Shown: positions 6,340-14,081 of the stretch, one piece after another
How positions within the stretch are numbered: position 1 is the stretch's first letter
Layout: each line of letters starts with the position of its first letter
Made by a program: the position numbers and the translations under genes
The notes under the pieces: model-generated
Databases searched by the model: none
What the model saw: only the letters and a program-made list of their open reading frames with translations
What the model was told of the DNA's origin: nothing
Assembly (NCBI GenBank): GCA_938028845.1
Contig: CALIZJ010000301.1
Location: forward strand, 1 to 15,855
Direction: 5' to 3'
Length of the DNA: 15,855 nt
Source: an uncultured Blautia sp.
GTDB lineage: Bacteria; Bacillota; Clostridia; Lachnospirales; Lachnospiraceae

Positions 6340-6345
6340 TATATT
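6340..6345 (+). promoter_or_regulatory. -10 element of the PHO-type promoter
   Basis: TATATT lies 20 bases after the last TTTACA and has no good -35 hexamer at the proper distance, as expected for an activator-dependent promoter. The ribosome binding site AAAGGAG (6356-6362) and the ATG at 6370 follow. Confidence 0.6.
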
Positions 6346-6369
6346 AAAATTAGGTAAAGGAGAAAAACT

Positions 6370-8136
6370 ATGGATTTTTTCGGCATACTGACATTACTGG
6401 GCGGTCTTGCCATGTTCCTGTACGGCATGCAGGTTATGGGAGATGGTCTGGCGAAAGTGTCCGGCGGAAAGCTGGAACAGATTTTGGAAAACCTCACCTC
6501 CAGTAAATTAAAGGCGGTTCTTTTGGGACTTGGAGTGACTGCAGTGATCCAGTCTTCCTCTGCGACTACTGTTATGGTAGTAGGTTTTGTAAACTCCGGC
6601 ATTATGAAGCTTACACAGGCTGTTGGCGTGATCATGGGAGCGAATATCGGTACTACCGTCACCTCCTGGATCTTGAGTCTTGCCGGGATTGAAAGTGAAA
6701 ACTTTTTTATTCAGCTTTTAAAACCTTCATCTTTTGCACCGATTCTGGCGCTGATCGGTGTGGTATTTTTGCTGTTCTGCAAAAGTGCAAAGAAAAAAGA
6801 TATCGGAACCATCCTCATCGGCTTTGCTGTATTGATGTTTGGTATGGAGACCATGAGCGGCGCTGTGGAACCGCTGGCTGACGTGCCGGAATTTACAGGA
6901 ATCCTCACTGCATTTTCCAATCCGGTATTCGGTGTGCTGGCAGGAACGATCCTGACTGCCATCATCCAGTCTTCCTCTGCATCTGTAGGTATCCTGCAGG
7001 CTCTTTGTATGACAGGAGCTGTACCTTATGCGTCCGCTCTGCCTATTATTATGGGACAGAATATCGGAACCTGCGTGACGGCGCTGCTTTCTGCTATTGG
7101 CGCTAAGAAAAACGCAAAGCGTGCAGCGATGATGCATTTATATTTTAATTTAATTGGTACGATTGTATTTTTGTGTGCATTTTATCTGGTAAATTCATTT
7201 GTGCATTTTCCGTTTATGAGTGAGGCTGCTACGCCGGTAGGAATCGCTGTTATGCACAGCGCCTTTAATATTACGGCTACAGTCGTATGGCTGCCATTCT
7301 CTGATATACTTGTAAAGCTTGCCTGTCTTACCATCAAGGATAAAAAAGAAGACGAGATTCCGGCAGAGGACAGAGATTTTATGATCCTGGAATCCCGTTT
7401 CCTGGAAAAACCATCTTTTGCTATGGAACAGGGAAAGAGTGCGGCGAAACAGATGGCGGAGGAATCCCGTCAGGCACTATATACAGCATTAGGGCTTTTG
7501 GACGACTATAAAGAAGAAAAAGTGGAAGCCGTGCAGATGATCGAAAGCAAGGTGGACCGTTACGAAGACGAGCTGGGTACTTATCTGGTTAAGTTAAGCC
7601 ACAAGGACCTTACAGAAAAGGACAGCCACAGCCTGTCTATCATGCTTCACTGTATCGGAGATTTTGAAAGGATCTCGGACCATGCGGTAAATATTATGGA
7701 ATCCGCCCAGGAACTTCATGAAAAGAATGCGCGTTTTTCCGATAAGGCGATAAAAGAGCTTCATGTCTTGATAAAAGCGGTAAAAGATATCGTGGATATG
7801 TCTTATACGGTATTTACCCAGCAGGACGTAAAACTTGCCAATGCCATCGAACCTTTGGAAGAAGTGGTGGATGAGCTGAGCCAGGAATTAAAGAGACGCC
7901 ACGTAAAACGTCTGCGTGAGGGTTCCTGTACCATAGAGATGGGCTTTATCCTTTCTGATATCACCACAAGTCTGGAGCGTATAGCAGACCATTGCTCCAA
8001 TATCGGGGTATGTGTTACCCAGGTAAGGGAAGACCTTTACGATACCCACAGCCATATCGACATCATGAAAAATGCACCGGATGATACGTTCCACAATGAT
8101 CTGGAGCAGGTACGCTTAAAATACCAGCTTCCGTAA
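6370..8136 (+). CDS. Na+/phosphate cotransporter (PNaS family) with C-terminal PhoU-like domain
   Basis: This 588-residue inner-membrane protein takes up inorganic phosphate with sodium. The membrane half (about 1-325) shows the family's internal duplication. Two QSSSA signatures occur at 61-65 and 200-204, each followed by a glycine-rich partner motif (MGANIGTT at 89-96 and MGQNIGTC at 228-235). Hydrophobic segments fill the rest of this half. The cytoplasmic C-terminal region (about 345-575) is PhoU-like, with two helical repeats containing SIMLHCIGDFERISDHAVNIME and DITTSLERIADHCSNIGV; both carry the E-R-I-x-D-H metal-binding pattern. This matches the NptA/YjbB type in which PhoU-like helices probably gate transport. 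The gene has a PHO box upstream and a phosphate-type two-component system immediately downstream, so it should be induced by phosphate starvation. Confidence 0.93.
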   Translation: MDFFGILTLLGGLAMFLYGMQVMGDGLAKVSGGKLEQILENLTSSKLKAVLLGLGVTAVIQSSSATTVMVVGFVNSGIMKLTQAVGVIMGANIGTTVTSWILSLAGIESENFFIQLLKPSSFAPILALIGVVFLLFCKSAKKKDIGTILIGFAVLMFGMETMSGAVEPLADVPEFTGILTAFSNPVFGVLAGTILTAIIQSSSASVGILQALCMTGAVPYASALPIIMGQNIGTCVTALLSAIGAKKNAKRAAMMHLYFNLIGTIVFLCAFYLVNSFVHFPFMSEAATPVGIAVMHSAFNITATVVWLPFSDILVKLACLTIKDKKEDEIPAEDRDFMILESRFLEKPSFAMEQGKSAAKQMAEESRQALYTALGLLDDYKEEKVEAVQMIESKVDRYEDELGTYLVKLSHKDLTEKDSHSLSIMLHCIGDFERISDHAVNIMESAQELHEKNARFSDKAIKELHVLIKAVKDIVDMSYTVFTQQDVKLANAIEPLEEVVDELSQELKRRHVKRLREGSCTIEMGFILSDITTSLERIADHCSNIGVCVTQVREDLYDTHSHIDIMKNAPDDTFHNDLEQVRLKYQLP

Positions 8137-8142
8137 GAAGTC

Positions 8143-8171
8143 TTGTGTGCGATGGAAAAAAAGGGTATACT
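8143..8171 (+). promoter_or_regulatory. Promoter for the PhoB/PhoR-like two-component genes
   Basis: A -35-like TTGTGT (8143-8148) and a -10 TATACT (8166-8171) are separated by 17 bases in the 64-base gap after the transporter. No terminator lies in the gap, so the regulator pair can be transcribed from here and by read-through from the PHO-box promoter. No TTTACA repeats are present at this second promoter. Confidence 0.5.
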
Positions 8172-8200
8172 GAGATTGAAGAAAAAAAGGGGAAAGTGAA

Positions 8201-8869
8201 ATGATATATTGCGTGGAGGATGAAAGGAATATCAGAGAGCTTCTCGTATACACACTGGAGACCACTGGTTTTTCTGCCAGAGGGATTTCAGATGGGAAGG
8301 AACTGTTCGGGGAGCTGAAAAAGGAGAGCCCGGAACTTATTTTGCTGGACATCATGCTTCCAGGTGAGGACGGATATACTATCCTGGAAAAATTAAAAAG
8401 CGATTTCTCCACAAGAGATATCCCGGTCATTATGGTAACCGCCAAGGAGACAGAGTTTGATAAGGTGCGGGGATTAGAGGGCGGAGCCGATGACTATATT
8501 ACAAAACCTTTTGGAATGATGGAATTTGTGGCCAGAGTGAAGGCGGTGCTGCGCAGAAGCCAGAAGCAGAATGATGACAAGGAAGTAAAATGCGGGGAGC
8601 TTCGGATCCACAGCGGAAAACATGAAGTGAAGCTGAACGGGGAAAAGATCGAACTTACCCGCAAGGAATTTGAGCTTTTGCAGTATCTGGTGGAAAATAA
8701 GGGGCTGGTCATGACCAGAAATCAGATCCTCTGCCATGTATGGGGATATGATTTTGACGGTGAGACAAGAACTGTGGATGTGCATGTGCGGACTCTGCGT
8801 CAAAAGCTGAAAAGTGCTGGAAATATGATAGAGACTGTGCGCGGCGTAGGTTATCGTATAGAGGAATAA
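8201..8869 (+). CDS. PhoB/PhoP-like OmpR-family response regulator
   Basis: This complete 222-residue response regulator has a receiver domain with an acidic pocket at E6-D7, the phospho-acceptor Asp50 (ELILLDIMLP), the switch residue Thr80 (IMVTAKE) and Lys102 (ITKPFG). A winged-helix DNA-binding domain follows at about 128-222, containing LTRKEFELLQYLVENKG, DFDGETRTVDVHVRTLRQKL and a terminal IETVRGVGYRI. OmpR-type regulators dimerise on tandem repeats when phosphorylated. The likely partner is the kinase that starts 1 base after its stop codon. The position behind a phosphate cotransporter with a PHO box makes it a good candidate for the protein that binds that box. The start has AGGGG at 8188-8192 eight bases upstream. 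The specific role is inferred from context. Confidence 0.9.
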   Translation: MIYCVEDERNIRELLVYTLETTGFSARGISDGKELFGELKKESPELILLDIMLPGEDGYTILEKLKSDFSTRDIPVIMVTAKETEFDKVRGLEGGADDYITKPFGMMEFVARVKAVLRRSQKQNDDKEVKCGELRIHSGKHEVKLNGEKIELTRKEFELLQYLVENKGLVMTRNQILCHVWGYDFDGETRTVDVHVRTLRQKLKSAGNMIETVRGVGYRIEE

Positions 8870-8870
8870 G

Positions 8871-10202
8871 ATGAAACAGCGTATTTTAAACCATGTGAGT
8901 ATACTGGTGGTTCTGTCAGTGCTATTGACTTTCATTGCCGCCAGTGTGGTCATGTATGGAAAATTTAATACATACATGAAGGAAGGCATCCGGGATGAAG
9001 CGGAATATGTCCGAAATGGAATTGAGGAAATGGGAGAAGAGTATTTAAGCACGAAGCTGGACTCTCTTACCGCTACCCGGATCACTCTTATCGATCCCCA
9101 GGGAAATGTACTTTTTGATTCTCTGGCAGACGCACAGGAACTGGAAAATCACAGTGACCGTACAGAGTTTCAGGAAGCTGTGGCGGATGGATATGGAGAG
9201 GAAGTGCGCTTTTCAGAAACTTTATCAAAACAGACTTTTTATTACGCCCTCCGCCTGGAGAATGGAAATATCCTGCGGATGGCAAGATCAACAGACAGTG
9301 TGTTTTTAACGTTAATGTCCAGCTTTACCCTTTTAGGGGCTTTGATGGTCATTATTCTGATCCTGGAATTTTTTCTGGTGCAGAAACAAACGAAGGAATT
9401 GATCGCCCCCATCAACGAGCTGGATCTGGAACATCCGCTGCGCAATGTGTGCTATGAGGAACTGCGGCCTCTTCTGGTGCGTTTGGATCAGCAGAACAGG
9501 CAGATTGTAAGCCAAGTGGAGGAGCTTAAAGAGGCGGAAGCCATGCGCAGGGAATTTTCTGCAAATGTTTCCCATGAGCTGAAGACTCCTTTGATGTCTA
9601 TTTCCGGTTATGCAGAGCTGATGATGAACGGGATGGTGAGACCGGAAGATGTTCCGGATTTTTCCGGCAGGATCTACCACGAAGCCAGCAGGCTGACCAA
9701 TCTTGTGTCCGACATTATCCAGCTTTCCCGGCTGGATGAGAAAAAAAGCGACATGCCTTTTGAGATGGTGGATATTTACGAGCTTGCGGAAGATATTGTG
9801 GCTCATCTTACGCATGCTGCTGAGAAAAAGCGGATTGCTCTGACTTTGATGGGAAAGCCTGTGGCTATCCGTGGGGTACGCCATGTGCTTTATGAAATGT
9901 TTTTTAATCTGGCGGATAACGCGGTGCGATATACGTATGAGGGCGGAAATGTAGGTATCTATGTAGGTGTGAAAGAGGGCAGGCCTTTTTACTGCGTTCA
10001 GGACAATGGCATCGGGATACCGAAAAATGAACAAAGCAGGATTTTTGAGAGGTTCTACCGAGTGGATAAAAGCCATTCCCGGCAGACCGGCGGCACAGGG
10101 TTAGGGTTGTCTATTGTCAAGCACGGGGCTGCCCTCCATCATGCAAAAATAAATCTGGAAAGTGAACCTGGAAAGGGAACGAAAATGGAGCTGGTGTTTT
10201 AA
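8871..10202 (+). CDS. PhoR-like sensor histidine kinase
   Basis: This 443-residue membrane kinase is the partner of the preceding regulator. The first transmembrane segment is at about 9-28 and the second at about 145-170. Between them lies a PhoR-type extracytoplasmic sensor of about 115 residues with ATRITLIDPQGNVLFDSL and LENHSDRTEFQEA, a pattern typical of Gram-positive PhoR proteins. The phosphoacceptor motif is FSANVSHELKTPL with His235. The ATPase domain has an N-box FFNLADNAVRYT, a canonical G1 DNGIGIP, the F-box IFERFYRVDKSHSR and a G2 GGTGLGLSIVKH. No cytoplasmic PAS domain is evident and the HAMP-like linker is short. The 3' end of the gene also forms the left arm of a terminator. 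Phosphate sensing is inferred from the sensor pattern and from the neighbouring transporter. Confidence 0.9.
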   Translation: MKQRILNHVSILVVLSVLLTFIAASVVMYGKFNTYMKEGIRDEAEYVRNGIEEMGEEYLSTKLDSLTATRITLIDPQGNVLFDSLADAQELENHSDRTEFQEAVADGYGEEVRFSETLSKQTFYYALRLENGNILRMARSTDSVFLTLMSSFTLLGALMVIILILEFFLVQKQTKELIAPINELDLEHPLRNVCYEELRPLLVRLDQQNRQIVSQVEELKEAEAMRREFSANVSHELKTPLMSISGYAELMMNGMVRPEDVPDFSGRIYHEASRLTNLVSDIIQLSRLDEKKSDMPFEMVDIYELAEDIVAHLTHAAEKKRIALTLMGKPVAIRGVRHVLYEMFFNLADNAVRYTYEGGNVGIYVGVKEGRPFYCVQDNGIGIPKNEQSRIFERFYRVDKSHSRQTGGTGLGLSIVKHGAALHHAKINLESEPGKGTKMELVF

Positions 10203-10215
10203 ACACCAGCTTTTT
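10189..10215 (+). terminator. Rho-independent terminator overlapping the PhoR-like stop codon
   Basis: AGCTGGTG (10189-10196) pairs with CACCAGCT (10204-10211) around TTTTAAA, followed by TTTTT. The left arm lies within the last codons of the kinase and the stop codon falls in the loop. It closes the phosphate module. Confidence 0.85.
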
Positions 10216-10262
10216 CCATTGCTGGATCTCCTAAAAAAGATGATGCAGAAGGCTTGGGAGAG

Positions 10263-10271
10263 TGCTATAAT
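10263..10271 (+). promoter_or_regulatory. Extended -10 promoter of the YbaK-like gene
   Basis: TGCTATAAT at 10263-10271 is a consensus extended -10 (TGnTATAAT). No convincing -35 lies 16-18 bases upstream, which extended -10 promoters tolerate. It sits between the preceding terminator and the gene starting at 10342. Confidence 0.55.
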
Positions 10272-10341
10272 AACTCTGTCGCAGTATCACTGGAAAGCGA
10301 TAAGAGAAAAACGTAAAAAAGAAGAGTATAGGGAGAATGTT

Positions 10342-10812
10342 ATGAGTATCGTAAAGGTAAGAGAATATTTTAAACAGTATGGAATGGAGGAGAAGATTCT
10401 GGAGTTTGAGGAGTCCTCGGCTACTGTAGAGCTGGCAGCCCAGGCTGTGGGCTGTGAACCGGCAAGGATTGCAAAAACCCTTTCGTTTATGGTGGAGGAA
10501 AAGCCGGTGCTGATTGTGACTGCAGGAGATGCGAAGATCGACAACAGTAAGTATAAGGGCTTTTTTAAGACAAAGGCGAAGATGCTTTCCCGGGATGAGG
10601 TGGAAGAGCTGATCGGCCATGGGGTAGGCGGCGTGTGTCCCTTTGGGATAAAAGAGGGAGTGTCTGTGTATCTGGATGTTTCCATGAAACGTTTCCAGAC
10701 TGTCTTTCCTGCTGCCGGAAGCGGAAACAGTGCCATTGAACTGACGATCCCGGAATTGGAGAAATATTCCAATTGTACAGGCTGGGTGGATGTTTGTAAA
10801 AACTGGGAGTAA
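10342..10812 (+). CDS. YbaK/EbsC family protein (Cys-tRNA(Pro) deacylase-like)
   Basis: This 156-residue single-domain protein belongs to the bacterial prolyl-tRNA synthetase-associated editing family, whose members hydrolyse mischarged aminoacyl-tRNA. Visible motifs are AAQAVGCEPARIAKTLSFM with Lys45 (the conserved catalytic-site lysine), VLIVTAGDAKIDNSKYK (57-72) and GHGVGGVCPFGI (92-103), all typical of the family. Length matches stand-alone YbaK/EbsC proteins. The start is ATG 10342, preceded by GGGAG at 10330-10334. The frame is open further upstream to 10162, but that would run back through the preceding kinase gene and its terminator, so the longer form is rejected. It stands alone, with its own extended -10 promoter and a weak terminator-like hairpin behind it. 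The exact tRNA specificity (Cys-tRNA(Pro) or another) cannot be read from the sequence. Confidence 0.9.
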   Translation: MSIVKVREYFKQYGMEEKILEFEESSATVELAAQAVGCEPARIAKTLSFMVEEKPVLIVTAGDAKIDNSKYKGFFKTKAKMLSRDEVEELIGHGVGGVCPFGIKEGVSVYLDVSMKRFQTVFPAAGSGNSAIELTIPELEKYSNCTGWVDVCKNWE

Positions 10813-10819
10813 GGAAATG

Positions 10820-10840
10820 CAGACAGATGCAGTCTGTTTT
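10820..10840 (+). terminator. Weak terminator-like hairpin after the YbaK-like gene
   Basis: CAGAC (10820-10824) pairs with GTCTG (10832-10836) around AGATGCA, followed by TTTT. The stem is only five pairs plus a possible G-T, so termination may be inefficient. Confidence 0.4.
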
Positions 10841-10872
10841 AAAATTAACTCTATAATAATAAATAAATTTAG

Positions 10873-10901
10873 TTGAAAACGGAATAAAGAAAAAGTATAA
10901 T
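10873..10901 (+). promoter_or_regulatory. Strong sigma-A-type promoter of the LRR protein gene
   Basis: TTGAAA (10873-10878) and TATAAT (10896-10901) are separated by 17 bases in AT-rich DNA. Transcription would start near 10908, leaving a leader of about 115 bases before the ATG at 11024. Confidence 0.75.
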
Positions 10902-10946
10902 AAAATTGTAACAAAATTGTCGCAAAACTGAGGGAAAATTAAAAAA

Positions 10947-10993
10947 CAACTTTTGTCAGGCGGCACAGGCTCCAGCGGCTTGAAAAAAAGTTG
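10947..10993 (+). other. Stem-loop in the LRR gene leader
   Basis: CAACTTTT (10947-10954) pairs exactly with AAAAGTTG (10986-10993), enclosing a 31-base GC-richer segment with no evident internal pairing. It does not match a riboswitch class I recognise (checked by eye against the c-di-GMP-I core). It ends about 30 bases before the start codon, so it could affect translation or mRNA stability. Confidence 0.35.
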
Positions 10994-11023
10994 TGAACCA
11001 GTGACAGGAAAGAAGGTAAGCAA

Positions 11024-14002
11024 ATGAAAGGAAAAAGGTTATGTGCAGTATTGCTTACGGGAATTCTGGTTCTTCCCACGCCGGCTGTAAATGTGCTGGC
11101 GGCAGATTTCTCGGATAGTGTGACAGAAGAAAAAAACAGTTTGGAAGATCTGTTTACCTCGGGAGATTCCCAGGAAGATAGCTCTAAGCAGGCTCCCGGA
11201 CAGATTTCTGCGGAAGTTCCCCCCATATTTACCGCAGGAGAGGAAACAAAGATACAGGAGACGGTGGTCGTTCAGAATGTATCCTACAAGTATGATGGGG
11301 AAACGGATAGTTATTTTGTTCCGGCAGAAGCCTACAGCGGTAATCTGCTAAACGGCACCATCGCCTTGGTGGATGAGGCAGATGGAAAAAAAGTAACGAA
11401 AATCCAGGATAAGGCATTCTGTAATCTGCCCGAACTTAAGTATCTGTATATACCATCCAGTGTGATACAGATTGAAGGAGAGATTTTCCATACAGAGGCT
11501 TCGGTTACGATCTATGGAAAGGAAGAATCGGCAGCCCAGGAATATGCGGCAGTCCATGGACTTCCTTTTATAGCGGAAGGATCCCAGTCCCAGGATCAGC
11601 TTGTGGTGCAGGATGGTCTGGTTTATCTCTATGAAGAAAGCGGAGACGGCTACTCTGTGACAGGCTACAACGAAGCCCTTCCCCAGGAACTTTTTATTCC
11701 GGAGACAGTCAATGGAAAACCGGTTATTAAAATCGAAGATTCTGTGTTTTCCCAGTGCAGCAGACTGAAAAAAGTGACGGTTCCGGGAACAGTAACTTCC
11801 ATAGGTGAGTACGCTTTTTATATGGCAGCAAACCTGGAGGAAGCTATTTTGCAGGAGGGTGTGCAAAGCCTTGGAAGTTTTGTGTTTGCCGGATGTACGA
11901 GCCTTAGAAATGCAGTCCTTCCGGACAGCGTTACCCAACTGGGAGCATCTGGATTTCAGGACTGCCCCTCTCTTGAGAATGTGAGGCTTTCCGCCGGATT
12001 AAAGGAAATTTGTCACTATATGTTTGCCAACAGCAAATTGGATAATGTTCTTGTGATACCGGAAGGTGTGACAGAGCTGGAATGGTATGTTTTTTCAAAC
12101 TTTGAATGTGAAAAAGTAATCCTTCCCAATACCCTCACTTCCATTGGGGACCGTGCATTTATAGGCGGGAAGATGGAGGAGGTAATAGTTCCGGATTCAG
12201 TGACTTATTGGGACATCGGCGTATTTACAGCCAGCGATATTGACCGCATTGTCCTTGGAAATGGCCTTACGTCCATCCGTATGAATACTTTTAAAAACTG
12301 TAAAAATATGAGGGAATTTATCATTCCGGACAATTTTGTGGAAATAGGAAAATATGCGTTTATGAATACAGGGCTTTACCGGCTTTATATCCCGGCCAGC
12401 GTAAAGCGGATCCATAAACAGGCGTTTGCAGGAAGCAGCCATTTGACGCTGTTTGTGGAGAAAGGTTCCTACGCAGAGCAGTTTGCAAGAGAGAACGGGA
12501 TTCCCTATGATACTGGAGATATAAATGATTCGGTAGAATATGTGGACGGGATCGAATATCAGTACCAGCCTGATGAAGAAACATATATGCTGGCATATGC
12601 AGATGAGGATCTGATAGGAGAGATCGTGATTCCATCTGCCATTCAAGGGATAAGTGTTGGGGGGATTAAAGAAGGTGCCTTTGAAAAATGTACAAATACA
12701 TTTTCCGTGACTTTGCCGGACTGTGTAACGTTTATCGGAGACCGTGCATTTAAAGGAAGCGGATTAAGCAGGATCATTCTTTCTCCCGGCACAGAGAGCA
12801 TCGGGGAAGAGGCATTTGCCCAGTCACGGCTTGAGGAGATCATACTGCCGGGAAATATAAAGGAATTTGGGGAAAAGGCATTTTATAATTGTACCAGCCT
12901 GAAATCTGTTTCTATGGAACAGGGGACAGCAGAAATCCCCCGGGAAACCTTTTACGGATGCAGCGCCCTTGAAAGGATCGCTCTTCCCGAAGATCTGGAA
13001 ATAATCGGAGTGCGGGCTTTTCAGGGATGCGGCTTCACCCATATAGAACTTCCCCAGGGGCTTTCAAAGGTGGGCTGGTGGGCGTTTGCCCAGTGTACTG
13101 CTTTAAAGGAGATAACCATTCCAGGAAGGATAGATTCTCTTACAAGCGGAGTTTTTAAAGACTGTACATCACTTGAAAAAGTGACTTTACAGGATGGAAT
13201 CCTGGAAATCGGAGATATTTTCAGCGGATGTGAGGCGCTTAGAGAGCTTCATATTCCAGACAGCGTATACGGTATATATGGTATGGCTGTAAATGAAAAC
13301 TGTACGGTATATGGAAACACAGAGTCTACAGCAGATCAGTACTGCAAAGAAAAAGGAATTTCTTTTATATCTGTAGGAGAATCCGTCTTGGAGACGCCAA
13401 AGATTACCTCCAGTGTGTACCAGGATAACGGAGTACATGTGGAGCTGGATTCCAGATGTGACAATGCGCAGTTTTATGAGTATGTGATTTCAGAAAGTCC
13501 CGATTTCCCGGAAAATGGGAGCTATCTTTATAAACAGGAAAAAAGTTCCCGTTTGTCACAGGACTTCCTTTATCTTGAGAAAGGCACCTATTATCTTTTT
13601 GCCAGGTCTATGAGAAACCTTTCTGACGGAAGTACACAGTACAGTCCCTGGTCTGAAAGGGAAGAGGTGATAATTGCCATAAATACACCGGATCCATCGC
13701 CTGTTCAAAGCGTGAAAGTAAAGGGAAACACAGTGACTGTAACCGTAAAAAAATCAGCAGGAACGAAAGGATATGGGATAGTTCTGGCAGATTATGTGGA
13801 AAAAGAAGGCTGTCAGGAGCTTGTGAATCCTTTGTATATCCGTTATGCCTCAAAAAATAACAGATCAACTGTCTATACATTTAAAAATGTACGGATGGGT
13901 TCTTATGAAGTGTTTGCCCGCACGTATACTCGAAATGACAGCGGAAAGAATGTATACAGCCGCTGGTCCGTGTTTGATAAGACGATAAGGGTAAAAAGAT
14001 AA
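11024..14002 (+). CDS. Secreted BspA-like leucine-rich-repeat (LRR_5) surface protein
   Basis: This 992-residue exported protein has a signal peptide at about 1-26 (MKGKRL, a hydrophobic core, cleavage near NVLA/A), then an acidic linker (30-75). Three BspA-type leucine-rich modules follow. Each opens with a YxYxxxxDxY-like strand segment (about 88, 200 and 511) and ends with a cap such as TIYGKEESAAQEYAAVHGLPF (162-182), related to 476-495 and 761-781. The second and third modules hold many repeats of the type LxxIxLPxxVTSIGxxAFxxC. Two related beta-rich domains close the protein (about 790-885 and 892-992), each with a GTYYLFAR or GSYEVFAR strand and a YSPWS or YSRWS motif, probably FnIII-like. 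No LPxTG, SLH or C-terminal membrane segment is present, so anchoring is unclear. Such proteins serve in adhesion to host or other bacteria; that role is inferred from the family. Confidence 0.9.
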   Translation: MKGKRLCAVLLTGILVLPTPAVNVLAADFSDSVTEEKNSLEDLFTSGDSQEDSSKQAPGQISAEVPPIFTAGEETKIQETVVVQNVSYKYDGETDSYFVPAEAYSGNLLNGTIALVDEADGKKVTKIQDKAFCNLPELKYLYIPSSVIQIEGEIFHTEASVTIYGKEESAAQEYAAVHGLPFIAEGSQSQDQLVVQDGLVYLYEESGDGYSVTGYNEALPQELFIPETVNGKPVIKIEDSVFSQCSRLKKVTVPGTVTSIGEYAFYMAANLEEAILQEGVQSLGSFVFAGCTSLRNAVLPDSVTQLGASGFQDCPSLENVRLSAGLKEICHYMFANSKLDNVLVIPEGVTELEWYVFSNFECEKVILPNTLTSIGDRAFIGGKMEEVIVPDSVTYWDIGVFTASDIDRIVLGNGLTSIRMNTFKNCKNMREFIIPDNFVEIGKYAFMNTGLYRLYIPASVKRIHKQAFAGSSHLTLFVEKGSYAEQFARENGIPYDTGDINDSVEYVDGIEYQYQPDEETYMLAYADEDLIGEIVIPSAIQGISVGGIKEGAFEKCTNTFSVTLPDCVTFIGDRAFKGSGLSRIILSPGTESIGEEAFAQSRLEEIILPGNIKEFGEKAFYNCTSLKSVSMEQGTAEIPRETFYGCSALERIALPEDLEIIGVRAFQGCGFTHIELPQGLSKVGWWAFAQCTALKEITIPGRIDSLTSGVFKDCTSLEKVTLQDGILEIGDIFSGCEALRELHIPDSVYGIYGMAVNENCTVYGNTESTADQYCKEKGISFISVGESVLETPKITSSVYQDNGVHVELDSRCDNAQFYEYVISESPDFPENGSYLYKQEKSSRLSQDFLYLEKGTYYLFARSMRNLSDGSTQYSPWSEREEVIIAINTPDPSPVQSVKVKGNTVTVTVKKSAGTKGYGIVLADYVEKEGCQELVNPLYIRYASKNNRSTVYTFKNVRMGSYEVFARTYTRNDSGKNVYSRWSVFDKTIRVKR

Positions 14003-14033
14003 GGAGAAAACAGAAAATCCGGTTACTATTTAT

Positions 14034-14071
14034 TTCAGGGGGATGCAGCTTTATGGCGGCATCCCCCTGAA
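14034..14071. terminator. Hairpin between convergent genes, probable bidirectional terminator
   Basis: A perfect 13-bp GC-rich stem (14034-14046 with 14059-14071; core CAGGGGGATGC) encloses a 12-base loop. It lies between the LRR gene stop at 14002 and the nagB stop at 14084, both of which run towards it. No clear T-tract exists on either strand, so termination may be imperfect or rely on stem strength. Confidence 0.65.
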
Positions 14072-14081
14072 TGTATGTATC

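Noticed and set aside
9333..10076. 247-residue open frame on the minus strand inside the PhoR-like gene
   Set aside because: It lies opposite the conserved HisKA and ATPase domains and its product is a low-quality Ile/His/Arg-rich sequence without domains.
10162..10341. Extended N-terminus for the YbaK-like protein
   Set aside because: The extension overlaps the PhoR-like gene, its terminator and the extended -10 promoter, and family homology starts at the ATG at 10342.
10852..10857. TATAAT as an alternative promoter for the LRR gene
   Set aside because: No -35 hexamer is found at a suitable distance, while the TTGAAA-17-TATAAT pair just downstream is far better.
10947..11010. Riboswitch (c-di-GMP-I type) in the LRR gene leader
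   Set aside because: The conserved core blocks of that class are absent; only a simple stem is supported, so it is listed as an unassigned stem-loop.
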